64,000 nucleotides of DNA from CAVSDF01 sp963726715 (GCA_963726715.1 CAVSDF010000001.1:1-64000), one strand, 5' to 3'; shown: positions 19,899 through 29,533, counted from the first letter of the stretch. Numbers and translations are program-made. Notes: generated by a model from the letters alone, not told the origin.

Positions 19899-20786
19899 AT
19901 GACCGACACCTCGGCCCCGATGCGCGAACTCGCGCTCGACCTCCCCGACGCCCTCCACGACGAAGCCGTCGCCGCGCTCGACGCGCTCGGTTTCGCGGGC
20001 TTCGTCGAGACCGACGACCGCCTGACGGGCTACATCGAAGAGGCGCTCTGGACGCCGGATGTGCAGGCCGCCGTCGGCGCGTGGCTCGGGGCGAGGGAGC
20101 AGGGCGAGGCGCCGGAAGGCGTCGTGATCGAGCCGCGCAACTGGAACGCCGAGGTCGAAGCGACGCTCGGCGCCGTCCTCGCGCCGCCGTTCCTGGTCCG
20201 CCCGTCGTGGGCCCCGCGTCCGGAGGGCACCGAGCACCTCGACGAACTCGTGATCGAGCCGAAGATGTCGTTCGGCACCGGCTACCACGAGAGCACGCGG
20301 CTCGTGCTCGGCCTGCTGCCCGGCGTGGTACGCGCGGGCGACCGCGTGCTCGACGCGGGCACCGGCACCGGCATCCTCGCCATCGCCGCCATCCACCTCG
20401 GCGCCGCCCACGCCATCGCCTTCGACATCGACCGGTGGGCCGAGGAGAACGCCGCCGAGAACGTCGCCCGCAACGGCGCCGACGGATGCGTCGAGGTGCG
20501 CATCGGCGACATCGACTGCGTGCCGGAGGACGGATTCGACGTCGTCGTCGCCAACATCCACCGTGAGGTGCTGACCGAGATGATGCCCGACCTCACGGCG
20601 CGCACCCGCGACGGCGGCGCGCTCGTGCTCGCAGGCCTGCTCCGGACCGACGCCGACGCGATGCGGGCGCTGACCGCGGCGCACGGCTTCGAGGAGACCG
20701 AGTCTCGCACCGAAAACGACTGGTGGGCCTGGGCCGGGCGCCTGACCGGGCGCCTGACCGGGCGCCGCGCCGATCCGTCCGCGTGA
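19899..20786 (+). CDS. prmA: Ribosomal protein L11 methyltransferase
   Basis: A 295-residue SAM-dependent methyltransferase that trimethylates ribosomal protein L11. The family features are the lead-in MSFGTGYHESTRLVLGLLPG, the SAM-binding loop VLDAGTGTGILAIAAIHLGA, the acidic strand AFDIDRWAEENAAEN, and the catalytic-site motif VVVANIHREVL in place of the DPPY of other methyltransferases. The length matches PrmA. The C-terminus has a short duplicated RLTGRLTGR segment that looks like a small in-frame expansion. Confidence 0.92.
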   Translation: MTDTSAPMRELALDLPDALHDEAVAALDALGFAGFVETDDRLTGYIEEALWTPDVQAAVGAWLGAREQGEAPEGVVIEPRNWNAEVEATLGAVLAPPFLVRPSWAPRPEGTEHLDELVIEPKMSFGTGYHESTRLVLGLLPGVVRAGDRVLDAGTGTGILAIAAIHLGAAHAIAFDIDRWAEENAAENVARNGADGCVEVRIGDIDCVPEDGFDVVVANIHREVLTEMMPDLTARTRDGGALVLAGLLRTDADAMRALTAAHGFEETESRTENDWWAWAGRLTGRLTGRRADPSA

Positions 20787-20877
20787 CGTGCCCGCGCGCC
20801 GTCGCCGATTCTCCGCGTGAGACGGGCGCGGCGTGGCATCCGATTTGATGTCCTCGAGCTGTGTACCCGCTCCGACC

Positions 20878-22221
20878 ATGAATTTCCGCCTTTCCCCGCC
20901 CCGGCGCCTTGCCGCCGTCTTCGCCGCCGCACTCTTCGCCGCTGCCGCGCTCTCGCCAAACGCCGCCCGCGCGCAGGCCTCGACGGCCGGGATGCCGTAC
21001 GTCTGCCCTGCCACGTGCACGCTCCCGACGTGCCACTGCGCGAGCCTCGAACCCCCCGGCGGCCTGCCGCGGAGTGAGACGCCGCAGTTCGTGCTCGTCA
21101 CCTTCGACGACGCCATCCAGACGCGGTTGGAGGACGATGCGGTCGATCTGATGATGCGCGGCATCCGCAACCCCGGCGGTCGCCCGGTGCACCGGACGTA
21201 CTTCGCGCAGTCGATCTGGACCAACATCCCTGCCGCGCAGCGCGTGCTCGCCGCCGGGCACGAGATCGCCAACCACACCCTCCACCACACCACATCCGTC
21301 AACTCGACCGAGGAGGAGTGGACGCGCCAGCTCGACGGCCTCGACGCCTTCATGCGCGACACCGTCGGTGTGCCGAACGGCAAGATCGTCGGGATGCGCG
21401 CGCCGTTCCTGGCGACCAACGACGCGATGTGGAACGCGCTCGCGCGGCGGCCCGGAATGCTCTACGAGTCGAGCCTCACCGAGGTCTTCGACACGCAGGC
21501 GCCGATGTCGCGCGGCGTCGACCGCATGATCTGGCCTCACACGCTCGATGGCGGCTCGGCGACCAACTGCGTGACGAGCAACTGCCCGCGCCGCAGCCTC
21601 CCCGGCCTCTGGTCGGTGCCGATGTGGGCGCTCTACAGCAACGTCAACGGGCGGATGGCCGGGCAGATGGACCCGCACCAGGGCATGGATTCGACGGCGC
21701 TCTACGACCTGCTGATGTACAACTTCGAGGGGCGCTACCGCGGCAACCGCGCGCCGCTCGGCCTCTTCCTGCACGCCGCCCGCATCCGCCGCAAGGACGA
21801 CGCCATCGCCGGCTACAACCGCTTCCTGCGCGAGATCAGCAGCCGCGGCGACGTGTGGATCGTCACCACGCGCGGCCTCGTCGAGTGGATGCGCCGCCCG
21901 GTGCCGCTCTCGCGGATGGGCGCGTGGTTCGACGGCGGCGCTGAAAGCGGCACGCTCGTCGGCATCGCGCGCGAAGACGCGCCGGGCCGCGCGGCCCTCG
22001 TCGCCGGGCCGAACCCGACGCGCGGGCGCTCGGTCGTGCATCGCGCGCCGGGTGGAGAGGCCGCCGACCTCGACGTCTTCGACGCCCTCGGGCGCCGCGT
22101 CTTTTCCCGCTCCGTCGCGGCCGGCGAGACGACCGCCGAAGTGGTCCTCGACGGCCAGGCGCCGGGCCTCTACGTCGTCCGCATCGGGCGCGAGCGCACG
22201 ACGCTCGTCGTGAGCCGTTGA
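20878..22221 (+). CDS. Polysaccharide deacetylase with T9SS C-terminal sorting domain
   Basis: A 447-residue exported protein. Residues 1-33 form a signal peptide from ATG 20878. The NodB-type core has the acidic motif FVLVTFDDAIQ and the metal-binding motif HEIANHTLHHTT (H-x3-H type), so it probably removes acetyl groups from a cell-wall or capsule polysaccharide. The last 85 residues are a type IX secretion sorting domain: VAGPNPTRGRSVV, DLDVFDALGRRVF and GLYVVRIGRERTTLVVSR. The protein should therefore cross the outer membrane by T9SS. An N-terminal Cys-rich patch (CPATCTLPTCHC) is unusual. A repeat with a T-run follows as terminator. Confidence 0.88.
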   Translation: MNFRLSPPRRLAAVFAAALFAAAALSPNAARAQASTAGMPYVCPATCTLPTCHCASLEPPGGLPRSETPQFVLVTFDDAIQTRLEDDAVDLMMRGIRNPGGRPVHRTYFAQSIWTNIPAAQRVLAAGHEIANHTLHHTTSVNSTEEEWTRQLDGLDAFMRDTVGVPNGKIVGMRAPFLATNDAMWNALARRPGMLYESSLTEVFDTQAPMSRGVDRMIWPHTLDGGSATNCVTSNCPRRSLPGLWSVPMWALYSNVNGRMAGQMDPHQGMDSTALYDLLMYNFEGRYRGNRAPLGLFLHAARIRRKDDAIAGYNRFLREISSRGDVWIVTTRGLVEWMRRPVPLSRMGAWFDGGAESGTLVGIAREDAPGRAALVAGPNPTRGRSVVHRAPGGEAADLDVFDALGRRVFSRSVAAGETTAEVVLDGQAPGLYVVRIGRERTTLVVSR

Positions 22222-22248
22222 CCGTTTGTTGACCGTGTGCCGCAGCTG

Positions 22249-22281
22249 AACCTGTCAGGTCCCCGACCTGGCAGGTTTTTG
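22249..22281 (+). terminator. Terminator formed by an ACCTGTCAGGT repeat
   Basis: AACCTGTCAGGTCCCCGACC followed by TGGCAGGTTTTTGC. The inverted arms CCTGTCAGGTC/GACCTGGCAGG (one mismatch) are followed by TTTTT. It is a member of the dispersed family and is well placed to end the deacetylase transcript. Confidence 0.65.
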
Positions 22282-22368
22282 CATTCGCCCGGCCTGGAAT
22301 GCCGCGCGGCGGAGCGAGTGCAGGCACGGGGCGTGCAAGCGGGACGAACTCCATCCCCAGCACTCTCC

Positions 22369-23187
22369 GTGAAGACCCTCGACATCGACGGCATCGCCGT
22401 TCCCGCGCTCGGCCTCGGCACCTACAAGCTCACCGGCGACGCCTGCATCGACGCCGTCGCCGATGCGCTCGCGCTCGGCTACCGCCACCTCGACACGGCC
22501 ACGATGTACGGCAACGAGGCCGACGTCGGCGCCGGAATGCGCCGCAGCAGCGTTGCCCGCGCCGACGTGTTCCTCACCACAAAGGTCTGGCGTGACGACC
22601 TCCGCCCGGACGATGTGACGCGCAGCGCCGACGAGAGCCTGCGCCGCCTCGGCACCGACTACGTCGATCTCCTGCTCGTCCACTGGCCCGACGCCGATGT
22701 GCCGCTCGCCGATACCCTCGGGGCGTTCGAGCGGCTGCGCGAGGCGGGCAAGACGCGCCTGATCGGCGTGAGCAACTTCCCGCCATCGCTCCTTGCCGCC
22801 GCGGCCGCGCTCGCCGACATCCGCTGCAACCAGGTCGAGTACCACGTCCTCCTCGACCAGCGGCGGCTCGCGTCGCAGATGCGCGACCTCGGCGGGGTGC
22901 TGACGGCCTACCGCCCGCTCGGCCACCGCGTCGGCGACGAACCGGTCGTGGCCGACATCGCCGCCGCGCACGGCGCGACGCCCGAGCAGGTGGCGCTCGC
23001 GTGGCTCCTCGGGCAACGCGGCGTGGCCGCCATCCCGAAGGCCTCGTCGACCGAGCACCGGCGCGCCAACCTCGCCGCCGCCGAGATCGTGCTCGCCGAC
23101 GACGAGATGGAGACTCTACACGCCCTCGCTGCGCGCCGCCACGAGCGCTTCGTCGTGCCCACGTTCGCGCCGGACTGGGAGCGGTAA
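22369..23187 (+). CDS. Aldo/keto reductase
   Basis: A 272-residue NADPH-dependent oxidoreductase of the aldo/keto reductase family, probably of the 2,5-diketo-gluconate reductase type. It has LGLGTYKLTG, the catalytic Asp/Tyr segment GYRHLDTATMYGNE, the Lys in LTTKVWRDDL, and the His in DLLLVHWPD. SNFPP and the C-terminal cofactor loop IPKASSTEHRRANL follow. There is no ATG; the GTG at 22369 gives VKTLDIDGIAVPALGLG, the standard opening. The real substrate cannot be told from sequence. Confidence 0.88.
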   Translation: MKTLDIDGIAVPALGLGTYKLTGDACIDAVADALALGYRHLDTATMYGNEADVGAGMRRSSVARADVFLTTKVWRDDLRPDDVTRSADESLRRLGTDYVDLLLVHWPDADVPLADTLGAFERLREAGKTRLIGVSNFPPSLLAAAAALADIRCNQVEYHVLLDQRRLASQMRDLGGVLTAYRPLGHRVGDEPVVADIAAAHGATPEQVALAWLLGQRGVAAIPKASSTEHRRANLAAAEIVLADDEMETLHALAARRHERFVVPTFAPDWER

Positions 23188-23236
23188 TGCCCCACGGGCG
23201 AGGTGATGCGCGGGCGTTCGGGGCGACGGCAGGACG

Positions 23237-23936
23237 TCAGCGCGTGACGGGGCGGAATCCGCGGGGCGTCTCGCGGCGGTCGTCGCGGCGCTCGGGGGCC
23301 GGAGTATCGTACGGGGCGCCGGCCGTCGAAACCGTCGCCCGAGGTGGCGTGCTGCGGTGGGCGCTCGGCGGCGCGCTCGCGCGGACGCTCGGCGCCGGTA
23401 GGCCGCTCGGGTGCGCGCTCGCTCGGGCGCTCCACCGGGCGTTCGGCAGGCTGCTCCGCGCGCTCGGCGCGCAGCGAGGGCGAGGCCGACGGCAGGTACT
23501 CGCGCGGGATGCGGGGGGCCTGCGAGAACTTGCCGTAGTCGTCGACCGGCACCCACTGCTGAGGAAAATTGTAGAGGTAGCGCCCGACACCCCACTGCAC
23601 GGCGCAGCGGCGCATCGAGTCGCTGAGGCCGCCCTTGACGGCCTCGATGTCGGTGTTGCCGGCGCCGTCCCACTTGGTCACCCAGTCGCTCGTGCCGTCG
23701 TCGCGCACGACGCGCACCGAGAGGCCGCAGACGACACCGCCGCTCGGGCCGGGGCGGTACTCGTTCGTCCAGTTCTCCGGCCCGACGGTGTCGTCGAAGC
23801 GCTGCTGCACGGCGCGGTTGGTGATGTAGGCGGCGGCGAGCGCCTTGCCGGTCTTCTTGGAGACGGCGATGGGCTTCCATTCGAGGTCCTCGGCGGCAAA
23901 GTAGTCGGCGAGGCGGCGGAGGTCGGTCTGGGACAT
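23237..23936 (-). CDS. Rad52/Rad22-like single-strand annealing protein (frame break near 23312)
   Basis: A protein of about 233 residues. The first 150 residues match the Rad52/22 DNA-repair domain seen in some bacteria and phages: VSKKTGKALAAAYITNRAVQ, FDDTVGPENWTNEYRPG, and the long GGLSDSMRRCAVQWGVGRYL. Such proteins anneal complementary single strands during recombination. The C-terminal third is a low-complexity tail of Pro/Glu/Arg repeats (ERPVERPSERAPERPTG). Near 23312 a CCCC run must be read as CCC for the frame to reach the stop at 23237. Otherwise the frame runs 280 bp into the convergent aldo/keto reductase. I see no phage genes around it. Confidence 0.8.
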
Positions 23937-24150
23937 GGCGGCAGAGCAGGTTGCAGGACGTGTCGGGGGAGGTGACGGGCAACATCGGGAGAGCGGGTGA
24001 CAGCCGCGTGTCACAAGGCGTTCGGGGAGGGTGGGAGTGAGTGCAGGAGGGCGCGCCTGCCGACTCGTTGCGGCGTCGTGACGCTCGCCGGGGCACGGCG
24101 GCGGCGGCGCGGGCGTGAGACTCAGAGCCCATCGCGATCCCCCTTCGTCC

Positions 24151-25311
24151 ATGTCCTCACCCGATACCGCCCTCGCGCCTGCCGCCACCGACGCGCCCAA
24201 GATGACGCCGAAGGCCGTGCTCGGCATCTTCAAGGGCGCCGCGACGGGCTGGCTCGACGACAGCGCGATGCGGCTCTCGGCGGCACTCTCGTACTACACC
24301 GTCTTCTCGCTCGCGCCGCTGCTCGTGCTCGTCGTCTCGGTCGTCGGGTTCTTCTGGGGCAGCCAGAACGCGACGATCCAGGCCAACCTGGTCGGGCAGA
24401 TGCGCGCGCAGATCGGCCCGGAGGCCGCCGACGCCATCGCCATGATGCTCGAAAACACCGACCGCCCCGGCTCCGGCAGCACCCTTGCGACCGTGCTCGG
24501 CGTCGTCGCCCTGCTCATCGGCGCGACGGCCCTGTTCGGGCAGATCCAGGAGGCCATCAACACCGTCTGGGGTGTCAAGCCCGATCCCAAGCAGGGCGCC
24601 ATCTGGTCGCTCGTGCGGCAGCGGCTGCTCTCGTTCGGGATGATCCTGACGGTCTGCTTCGTGCTTCTGGTCTCGCTCGTGCTCAGCGCCATCGTCGGCT
24701 ACATGACGCAGGGGCTGGGCGAGACCGGCGCGATCGGCGGCCTGGCGCTCCAACTCATCAACATCGGCGCGGCCTTCGTCGTCGTGACGGTGCTCTTCGC
24801 GCTCATCTTCCGCTACCTGCCCGATGCGACCGTCGAGTGGCGCGACGTGTGGGTCGGGGCGCTGGTGACGGCCCTGCTGTTCTCGATCGGGCGCGTGCTC
24901 ATCGGCCTCTACCTCGGGCGATCGTCGACGGCGTCGGCGTACGGCGCGGCGGGATCGCTGGCCGTCCTGCTCGTCTGGGTCTATTACACGGCCATGATCC
25001 TGCTCTTCGGTGCCGAGGTGACGCAGGTCTACGCGACGCGCTTCGGCAGCGGCGTGCGCCCGAGCGAACACGCGGTGCGCGTGGTGACGCAGACGGTGGA
25101 GGTCGACCCCGACGAGGTGCGCCACGCGACCAATGAGGAGGCCAAGCGGGCGATCAGCGCCGGGCAGGTGACGGCCACCAAGGCCGCGCCGGGCGAACCG
25201 GGCCGCGAGTTCGGCGCGCTTCCGGCGGCGATCCCACGTCCGCTCTGGAAGGTCGCCGTCCCCGTCGCCGCCGCGTTCGTGGTGGGACGGTGGACGCGCC
25301 GCAACGGCTAA
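24151..25311 (+). CDS. YihY/BrkB family inner-membrane protein
   Basis: A 386-residue membrane protein with six or so transmembrane helices. Family landmarks are the start of the domain DSAMRLSAALSYYTVFSLAP, the middle NTVWGVKPDPKQG, and GAAGSLAVLLVWVYYTAMI near the C-terminal end of the core. Residues about 300-385 form a cytoplasmic tail, ending with another short hydrophobic stretch. The family (formerly linked to RNase BN in error) has no settled function; roles in transport are suggested. The gene is intact and starts at ATG 24151. Confidence 0.87.
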   Translation: MSSPDTALAPAATDAPKMTPKAVLGIFKGAATGWLDDSAMRLSAALSYYTVFSLAPLLVLVVSVVGFFWGSQNATIQANLVGQMRAQIGPEAADAIAMMLENTDRPGSGSTLATVLGVVALLIGATALFGQIQEAINTVWGVKPDPKQGAIWSLVRQRLLSFGMILTVCFVLLVSLVLSAIVGYMTQGLGETGAIGGLALQLINIGAAFVVVTVLFALIFRYLPDATVEWRDVWVGALVTALLFSIGRVLIGLYLGRSSTASAYGAAGSLAVLLVWVYYTAMILLFGAEVTQVYATRFGSGVRPSEHAVRVVTQTVEVDPDEVRHATNEEAKRAISAGQVTATKAAPGEPGREFGALPAAIPRPLWKVAVPVAAAFVVGRWTRRNG

Positions 25312-25336
25312 TTTTCGTTTTTCGACCTGCCGCACC

Positions 25337-26368
25337 ATGCCGCGTCGCCTCACGCCTGCCGAGCGCGCCGCCCGCCGCGCCGGTCTCCGCCACAGCAGCG
25401 ACGCCGAGCCGGGCCTGCGCCGCGTGGCCGATGGCGACGGATTCGGATATGTCGATGGCCATGGGAAGGCGGTTGACGATGCGGTGACGCTCGACCGCAT
25501 CCGACATCTCGCCATTCCGCCCGCCTACACCGACGTGTGGGTCTGCGCCGACGCGCGCGGCCATGTGCAGGCGACGGGCCGGGACGCGCGTGGGCGCAAG
25601 CAGTACCGCTACCACGCGGCGTGGAGCGCGGCGCGGCGCGAGACGACGTTCGGCGCGCTCGCCACGTTCGGGCACGCGCTTCCGGCGCTTCGCCGCCACA
25701 TCGAGGCCGATCTCCGGCAGCGCGGACTGCCGCGCGAGCGCATCCTCGCCCTCGTCGCCGCCCTCCTCGACGCCTCGCACCAGCGCATCGGCAGCCGCGA
25801 GTATGCCCGCGCGAACCGCACCTACGGCCTCTCGACGCTCCAGGACCGCCACGCGACGGTCACAGGGACGACGCTTCGCCTGCGCTTCCGCGGCAAGCAC
25901 AGCCTCTGGCGCGAGGTGACGCTCCGCGACCGCCGCCTCGCCGCGCTCGTCCAGCGCTGCCGCGACCTCCCCGGCCAGGCGCTCTTCCAGTACGACCACG
26001 ACGGCGATGCCCGCGCCATCACCAGCACCGACGTCAACGCCTACCTCGCCGAGGCCTGCGGCGCGTCCGTCACCGCCAAGCACTTCCGCACGTGGGGCGG
26101 CTCGCTCGCCTTCGCCCGCGCCCTCGCCGCGTCCACCGACGACGACCTGGCACCCGCGAAGCGGGCCGCCGCCGCCCTCGCCGCCGCCGCCGACTACCTC
26201 GGCAACACCGCCGCCGTCTGCCGCGGCCACTACGTCCACCCGGCGCTCCACGCCGCCGCCCTCGACGGCACCTTCGACGCCCGCTGGTCCAAAGCCCGCC
26301 GCGGACGCACGCCCCGCGGCCTCGACCGCGACGAAGCCGCGCTCGTGCGGTTCGTGGAGGCGGGGTGA
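25337..26368 (+). CDS. DNA topoisomerase IB (poxvirus-like)
   Basis: A 343-residue enzyme that relaxes supercoils by nicking one strand through a 3'-phosphotyrosine link. The bacterial/poxvirus TopIB pattern is visible: an N-terminal DNA-binding part (IPPAYTDVWVCADARGHVQ, GRKQYRYHAAW), then YGLSTLQDRHATV, the catalytic Arg/Lys in FRGKHSLW, VTAKHFRTWGGSLAFA, and the Tyr in CRGHYVHP. Most bacterial forms read CRxSYVHP at this point, so Gly-His before the Tyr is a small deviation. It lies 25 bp after the BrkB-like gene and could be co-transcribed. Confidence 0.9.
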   Translation: MPRRLTPAERAARRAGLRHSSDAEPGLRRVADGDGFGYVDGHGKAVDDAVTLDRIRHLAIPPAYTDVWVCADARGHVQATGRDARGRKQYRYHAAWSAARRETTFGALATFGHALPALRRHIEADLRQRGLPRERILALVAALLDASHQRIGSREYARANRTYGLSTLQDRHATVTGTTLRLRFRGKHSLWREVTLRDRRLAALVQRCRDLPGQALFQYDHDGDARAITSTDVNAYLAEACGASVTAKHFRTWGGSLAFARALAASTDDDLAPAKRAAAALAAAADYLGNTAAVCRGHYVHPALHAAALDGTFDARWSKARRGRTPRGLDRDEAALVRFVEAG

Positions 26369-26495
26369 GTGAGTTGGGGAGGGGTGAGTTGGTGAGGTCG
26401 GGTGGACCGTTGGCGCTCATCGGAGACGCGCACGCACACCACCGCGCTCCAGAACCGCCCGTCACCATCCTACAAACACACCAACTCATCACCCC

Positions 26496-27644
26496 TCACC
26501 GCCGCGCGCCCGTGCCGACGCCGAGGCCGAAGAGCAGGCCCTCGAAGGCGCCGAGGAGCACGCGGAGGCCGGCAGTGAGGCCGCCGGGCGCGAGCACGTC
26601 GAGGCGCAGCGGGTCGTCGGGGAGGGCGAGGGCGGCGTCGAGGCTGCCCGCGAACGTCGGGTGGCCGGTGGCGGCGAGGAGCGCGAAGGCCAGCATCGTG
26701 GCGAGCGCGGTGACGAGGACGACGTGCCGCCCGCGCCGAAACGGTGCGAACGCGAGCCCGAGCGCCGCCCCGACGACCGCTCCCTCGACGCCCCCGGTGA
26801 GGTCGCCCGGCGCCATTCCGGTGAGCGTGGCCAGCACGTTGCCGCCGACCGCTTCGCCGACCGCGCCGGCGATACCGCCCGCGAGTGCTCCGCCGAGCGG
26901 CGCCATCCACGGACGCCACGCCGCCGCGCGCGCCGCCCCCGCCGACACCGCCGCCGCCCCGGCCACGCCCGCGCCAAGCGCGAACGCCGTCACCGACACG
27001 AGGGTCGTCACCGGATGCAGCCCGTCGGCGCCGAGGGCGACGCCGTAGAGCAGCCCGCCGACGAGACTCGTGGCGAGCGCGCCGACGACGGCTCCGCCCA
27101 CCGACCCGCGCGGCGGCACCGTCTGCGGCGCTGTGTCTGCCTGCGTCACGGGCACGTGCGCGGTCAGGGACCGCGGCGCGGCAGGGTCAACCCGCTCGAC
27201 GATCTCTGCGGCAGGCGCCACGGCAGGCGCCGGCTCTGATGGGAGGGCGGCGACGGGCGCGATGAAGCGGTAGCCGTGCCCGGCGACGGTCTCGATGTAC
27301 GTCGGCGCTGCCGCATCGTCGCCGATGGCGCGGCGGGCGACGCGCACGGCCTGCGTCATCGCCGCATCGGTGACGACGACGCCGGGCCAGACGGCGGCGA
27401 AGAGGTCGTCCTTGCGCACGAGCGCCCCGGCGTGCACGGCGAGATGGGCGACGAGGTCGAACGCCCGCGCCTGCATCGGCACCTCGACCGGTCCATCGCC
27501 CGATGCGTCGTCGGGTGCGTCGGCGCGCGTCAGGCGCCGCTCCTGCCGGTCGAGCACGAAGGGACCGAAGGCGAGGCGCGCGGGCGCGTCGCCAGACGCG
27601 GCGGGTGGCGGGACGCCGGAGGGACTGGAATCGGACGGAGACAC
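26496..27644 (-). CDS. Membrane-anchored winged-helix regulator (ToxR/CadC-like)
   Basis: A 382-residue protein. Residues about 20-125 form an OmpR/PhoB-type winged helix. ARLAFGPFVLDRQERRL opens it, ALVRKDDLFAAVWPGVVVTD gives the recognition region, and YIETVAGHGYRFIAPV is the closing hairpin. A Pro/Ala-rich linker is followed by several Gly/Ala-rich hydrophobic segments (about 180-380), so the regulator probably sits in the membrane and binds DNA on the inside. The GTG at 27644 is chosen because a TACTTTG -7 box lies about 30 nt upstream, and the only upstream ATG (27716) falls before that box. The membrane part has glycine-zipper character and no recognised fold. Confidence 0.8.
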   Translation of the reverse strand: MSPSDSSPSGVPPPAASGDAPARLAFGPFVLDRQERRLTRADAPDDASGDGPVEVPMQARAFDLVAHLAVHAGALVRKDDLFAAVWPGVVVTDAAMTQAVRVARRAIGDDAAAPTYIETVAGHGYRFIAPVAALPSEPAPAVAPAAEIVERVDPAAPRSLTAHVPVTQADTAPQTVPPRGSVGGAVVGALATSLVGGLLYGVALGADGLHPVTTLVSVTAFALGAGVAGAAAVSAGAARAAAWRPWMAPLGGALAGGIAGAVGEAVGGNVLATLTGMAPGDLTGGVEGAVVGAALGLAFAPFRRGRHVVLVTALATMLAFALLAATGHPTFAGSLDAALALPDDPLRLDVLAPGGLTAGLRVLLGAFEGLLFGLGVGTGARR

Positions 27645-28162
27645 GCGGCAGGACGGGCGGAAAGGCGGCGTGCCCAAAGTACCGCGCCGCCTGCCCGGCT
27701 CCGGCGATCCCCACATTCGAGGGCAGGGCGGGCGCACGCTACATCTGGCCGATGGATTCCTCTGGACGGGTCCGGAAGCGAGACGCTCAAACGCGCTGGA
27801 AACGTGGGTGGGCATCTCGCCTCGCGAAAGAGCCTGACCGAGCCGACCTGGTCTGGACTCAATACAAGGCAGCGTGCGCTGGCCCTGCATTCGAGGGGAC
27901 GTGCTTGCATCACTCGCGCGTCCCACAGGGACACAAGACGGTCCATGAGCACCCGTCCCGAAGGCGCGTCTTCCAACGTCGGAGGGCTGAGGACACGTTG
28001 GCAGAGGTTCGCCGAGCGTGGTAGGGGGATGCCGCACGGCGCACCCGAAGCCTCCAATGTGAAGGTTAAACGTCGAAAGCGCTTTTGTTTTGGGGGTGAG
28101 TTGTGCGAAAGGCCAGCGTTTCCTAAGATCAGAAGGCGTTTCACCTGTTCCGCCTTCGCTCC
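27645..28162. other. Divergent intergenic region upstream of amt
   Basis: About 520 bp between the winged-helix regulator and amt. The regulator's TACTTTG box is at 27675-27681 on the minus strand. GGGGACGTGCTTGCAT at 27897-27912 is a half copy of the GTGCAAGCAC repeat. The base composition near 28050-28150 (AAACGTCGAAAGCGCTTTTG, GTTTTGGGGG) is noticeably richer in A/T than its surroundings and probably holds the amt promoter. No gene is seen. Confidence 0.45.
27675..27681 (-). promoter_or_regulatory. -7 box TACTTTG for the winged-helix regulator
   Basis: The minus strand reads GCGGTACTTTGGGCAC. TACTTTG matches the Bacteroidota TAnnTTTG element and lies about 30 nt before the GTG start. It decides between the two possible starts of that gene. 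Confidence 0.5.
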
Positions 28163-29533
28163 ATGCGCTCTGCCCGCCCCATTGCCTTCCGCCTGGCCGC
28201 CGCGCTCGCCGCCGCCGCGTTCGTCGTGCCCTCCGCCGCCGCGCAGGCTGCCGACGCCATCGTCCCCGCCGATACCGCGTGGGTGCTCGTCTCAGCGGCG
28301 CTGGTGCTCCTCATGACGCCTGCGCTCGGGTTCTTCTACGGCGGCCTGACGCGGGGGAAAAACGTCCTCAACACGATGATGATGTCGGTCGGGGCCGTCG
28401 TCGTGCTCGTGCCGTGGGTGCTCGTCGGCTACTCGCTGGCCTTCGGGGCGGGCGGCGGGTTGGTCGGGGATCTGTCGCACGTGCTCCTGCGGGGCGTCGG
28501 GGTCGAGGCGAAGGGGACGATCCCGCACCTGCTCTTCGTCGTTTACCAGGGCACGTTCGTCGTCATCACGGCGGCGCTCATCTCGGGCGCGGTCGTCGAG
28601 CGGATGCGCTTTCCGGCGTACCTCGCCTTCATCACGCTCTGGACGCTCGTCGTCTACGCGCCCGTCGCGCACTGGGTGTGGGGCGGCGGGTGGCTGGCCG
28701 GACTCGGCGCGCTCGACTTCGCCGGGGGCGCGGTCGTCCACGTCAACGCGGCGGCGGCGGCGCTCGTGGCGGCGCTCGTCGTCGGGCCCCGGCGCGACTA
28801 CGGGCGCGCGGCGATCCTGCCGCACCACGTGCCGTTCGTGCTCCTCGGTACCGGGCTGCTCTGGTTCGGGTGGTTCGGCTTCAACGGCGGCTCGGCGCTC
28901 GGCGCCACTGCGTCGGCGGTGACGGCGTTTGCGAGCACGCTCCTCGCCCCGGCGGCGACGCTCGTCGTGTGGATGGGCCTCGACCTGCGCCGCACGGGCA
29001 AGGTGACGGCGGTCGGCGCGGCGACGGCCATCGTCGTCGGCCTCGTCGCTGTCACGCCCGCCGCCGGGTTCGTCTCGCCCCTCGGCGCGCTCGCGCTCGG
29101 CGGCCTCGCCGCGTTCCCGTCGTACGCCGCCCTCCTCTGGCGCGCCCGTACCCGCCTCGACGACTCCCTCGACGTCGTCGCCGCGCACGGCGTCGGGGGC
29201 GTGGTCGGGGCGCTCCTGACCGGTGTCCTCGCCGATCCAGCGTGGGGTGGACAGGCGGGGCTGCTCACCGGCGATCCGGGGCGCGTCGGCGTGCAGGCGC
29301 TGTCGGTCGTGGCCGTCGCGCTCTACTCGGGCGGGATGTCGTTCGTGCTGCTGAAAGGCCTCTCGCTCGTGATGGCGCTGCGCCCGTCGGCGCGGGCCGA
29401 AGGGCTGGGGCTCGATGTCTCGGAGCACGGTGAGGAGGCGTACACGGAGGGCGAAGGCGCGATCCTGCTGCTGCCCGACGAGGCACGTCCGGCACCCGCT
29501 GGCGCGCTGGTCGGGGCTGTGGCGGCGGGGTGA
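28163..29533 (+). CDS. amt: Ammonium transporter
   Basis: A 456-residue Amt/MEP/Rh family channel for ammonium. A signal-peptide-like N-terminus (residues 1-28) is followed by eleven predicted transmembrane helices. The family motif TPALGFFYGGLTRGKNVLN is near residue 55. The twin pore histidines are in VVHVNAAAAALVAALV and VVAAHGVGGVVGALLTGVLA, and WFGWFGFNGGSALG is also typical. It is followed, about 70 bp on, by a P-II gene, the standard amtB-glnK arrangement in which the P-II protein plugs the channel when nitrogen is plentiful. Confidence 0.93.
   Translation: MRSARPIAFRLAAALAAAAFVVPSAAAQAADAIVPADTAWVLVSAALVLLMTPALGFFYGGLTRGKNVLNTMMMSVGAVVVLVPWVLVGYSLAFGAGGGLVGDLSHVLLRGVGVEAKGTIPHLLFVVYQGTFVVITAALISGAVVERMRFPAYLAFITLWTLVVYAPVAHWVWGGGWLAGLGALDFAGGAVVHVNAAAAALVAALVVGPRRDYGRAAILPHHVPFVLLGTGLLWFGWFGFNGGSALGATASAVTAFASTLLAPAATLVVWMGLDLRRTGKVTAVGAATAIVVGLVAVTPAAGFVSPLGALALGGLAAFPSYAALLWRARTRLDDSLDVVAAHGVGGVVGALLTGVLADPAWGGQAGLLTGDPGRVGVQALSVVAVALYSGGMSFVLLKGLSLVMALRPSARAEGLGLDVSEHGEEAYTEGEGAILLLPDEARPAPAGALVGAVAAG

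Noticed and set aside
27645..28162. A riboswitch or glutamine-type leader upstream of amt.
   Set aside because: I looked for a conserved fold but could not identify one. The A/T-richer stretch is more simply the promoter.
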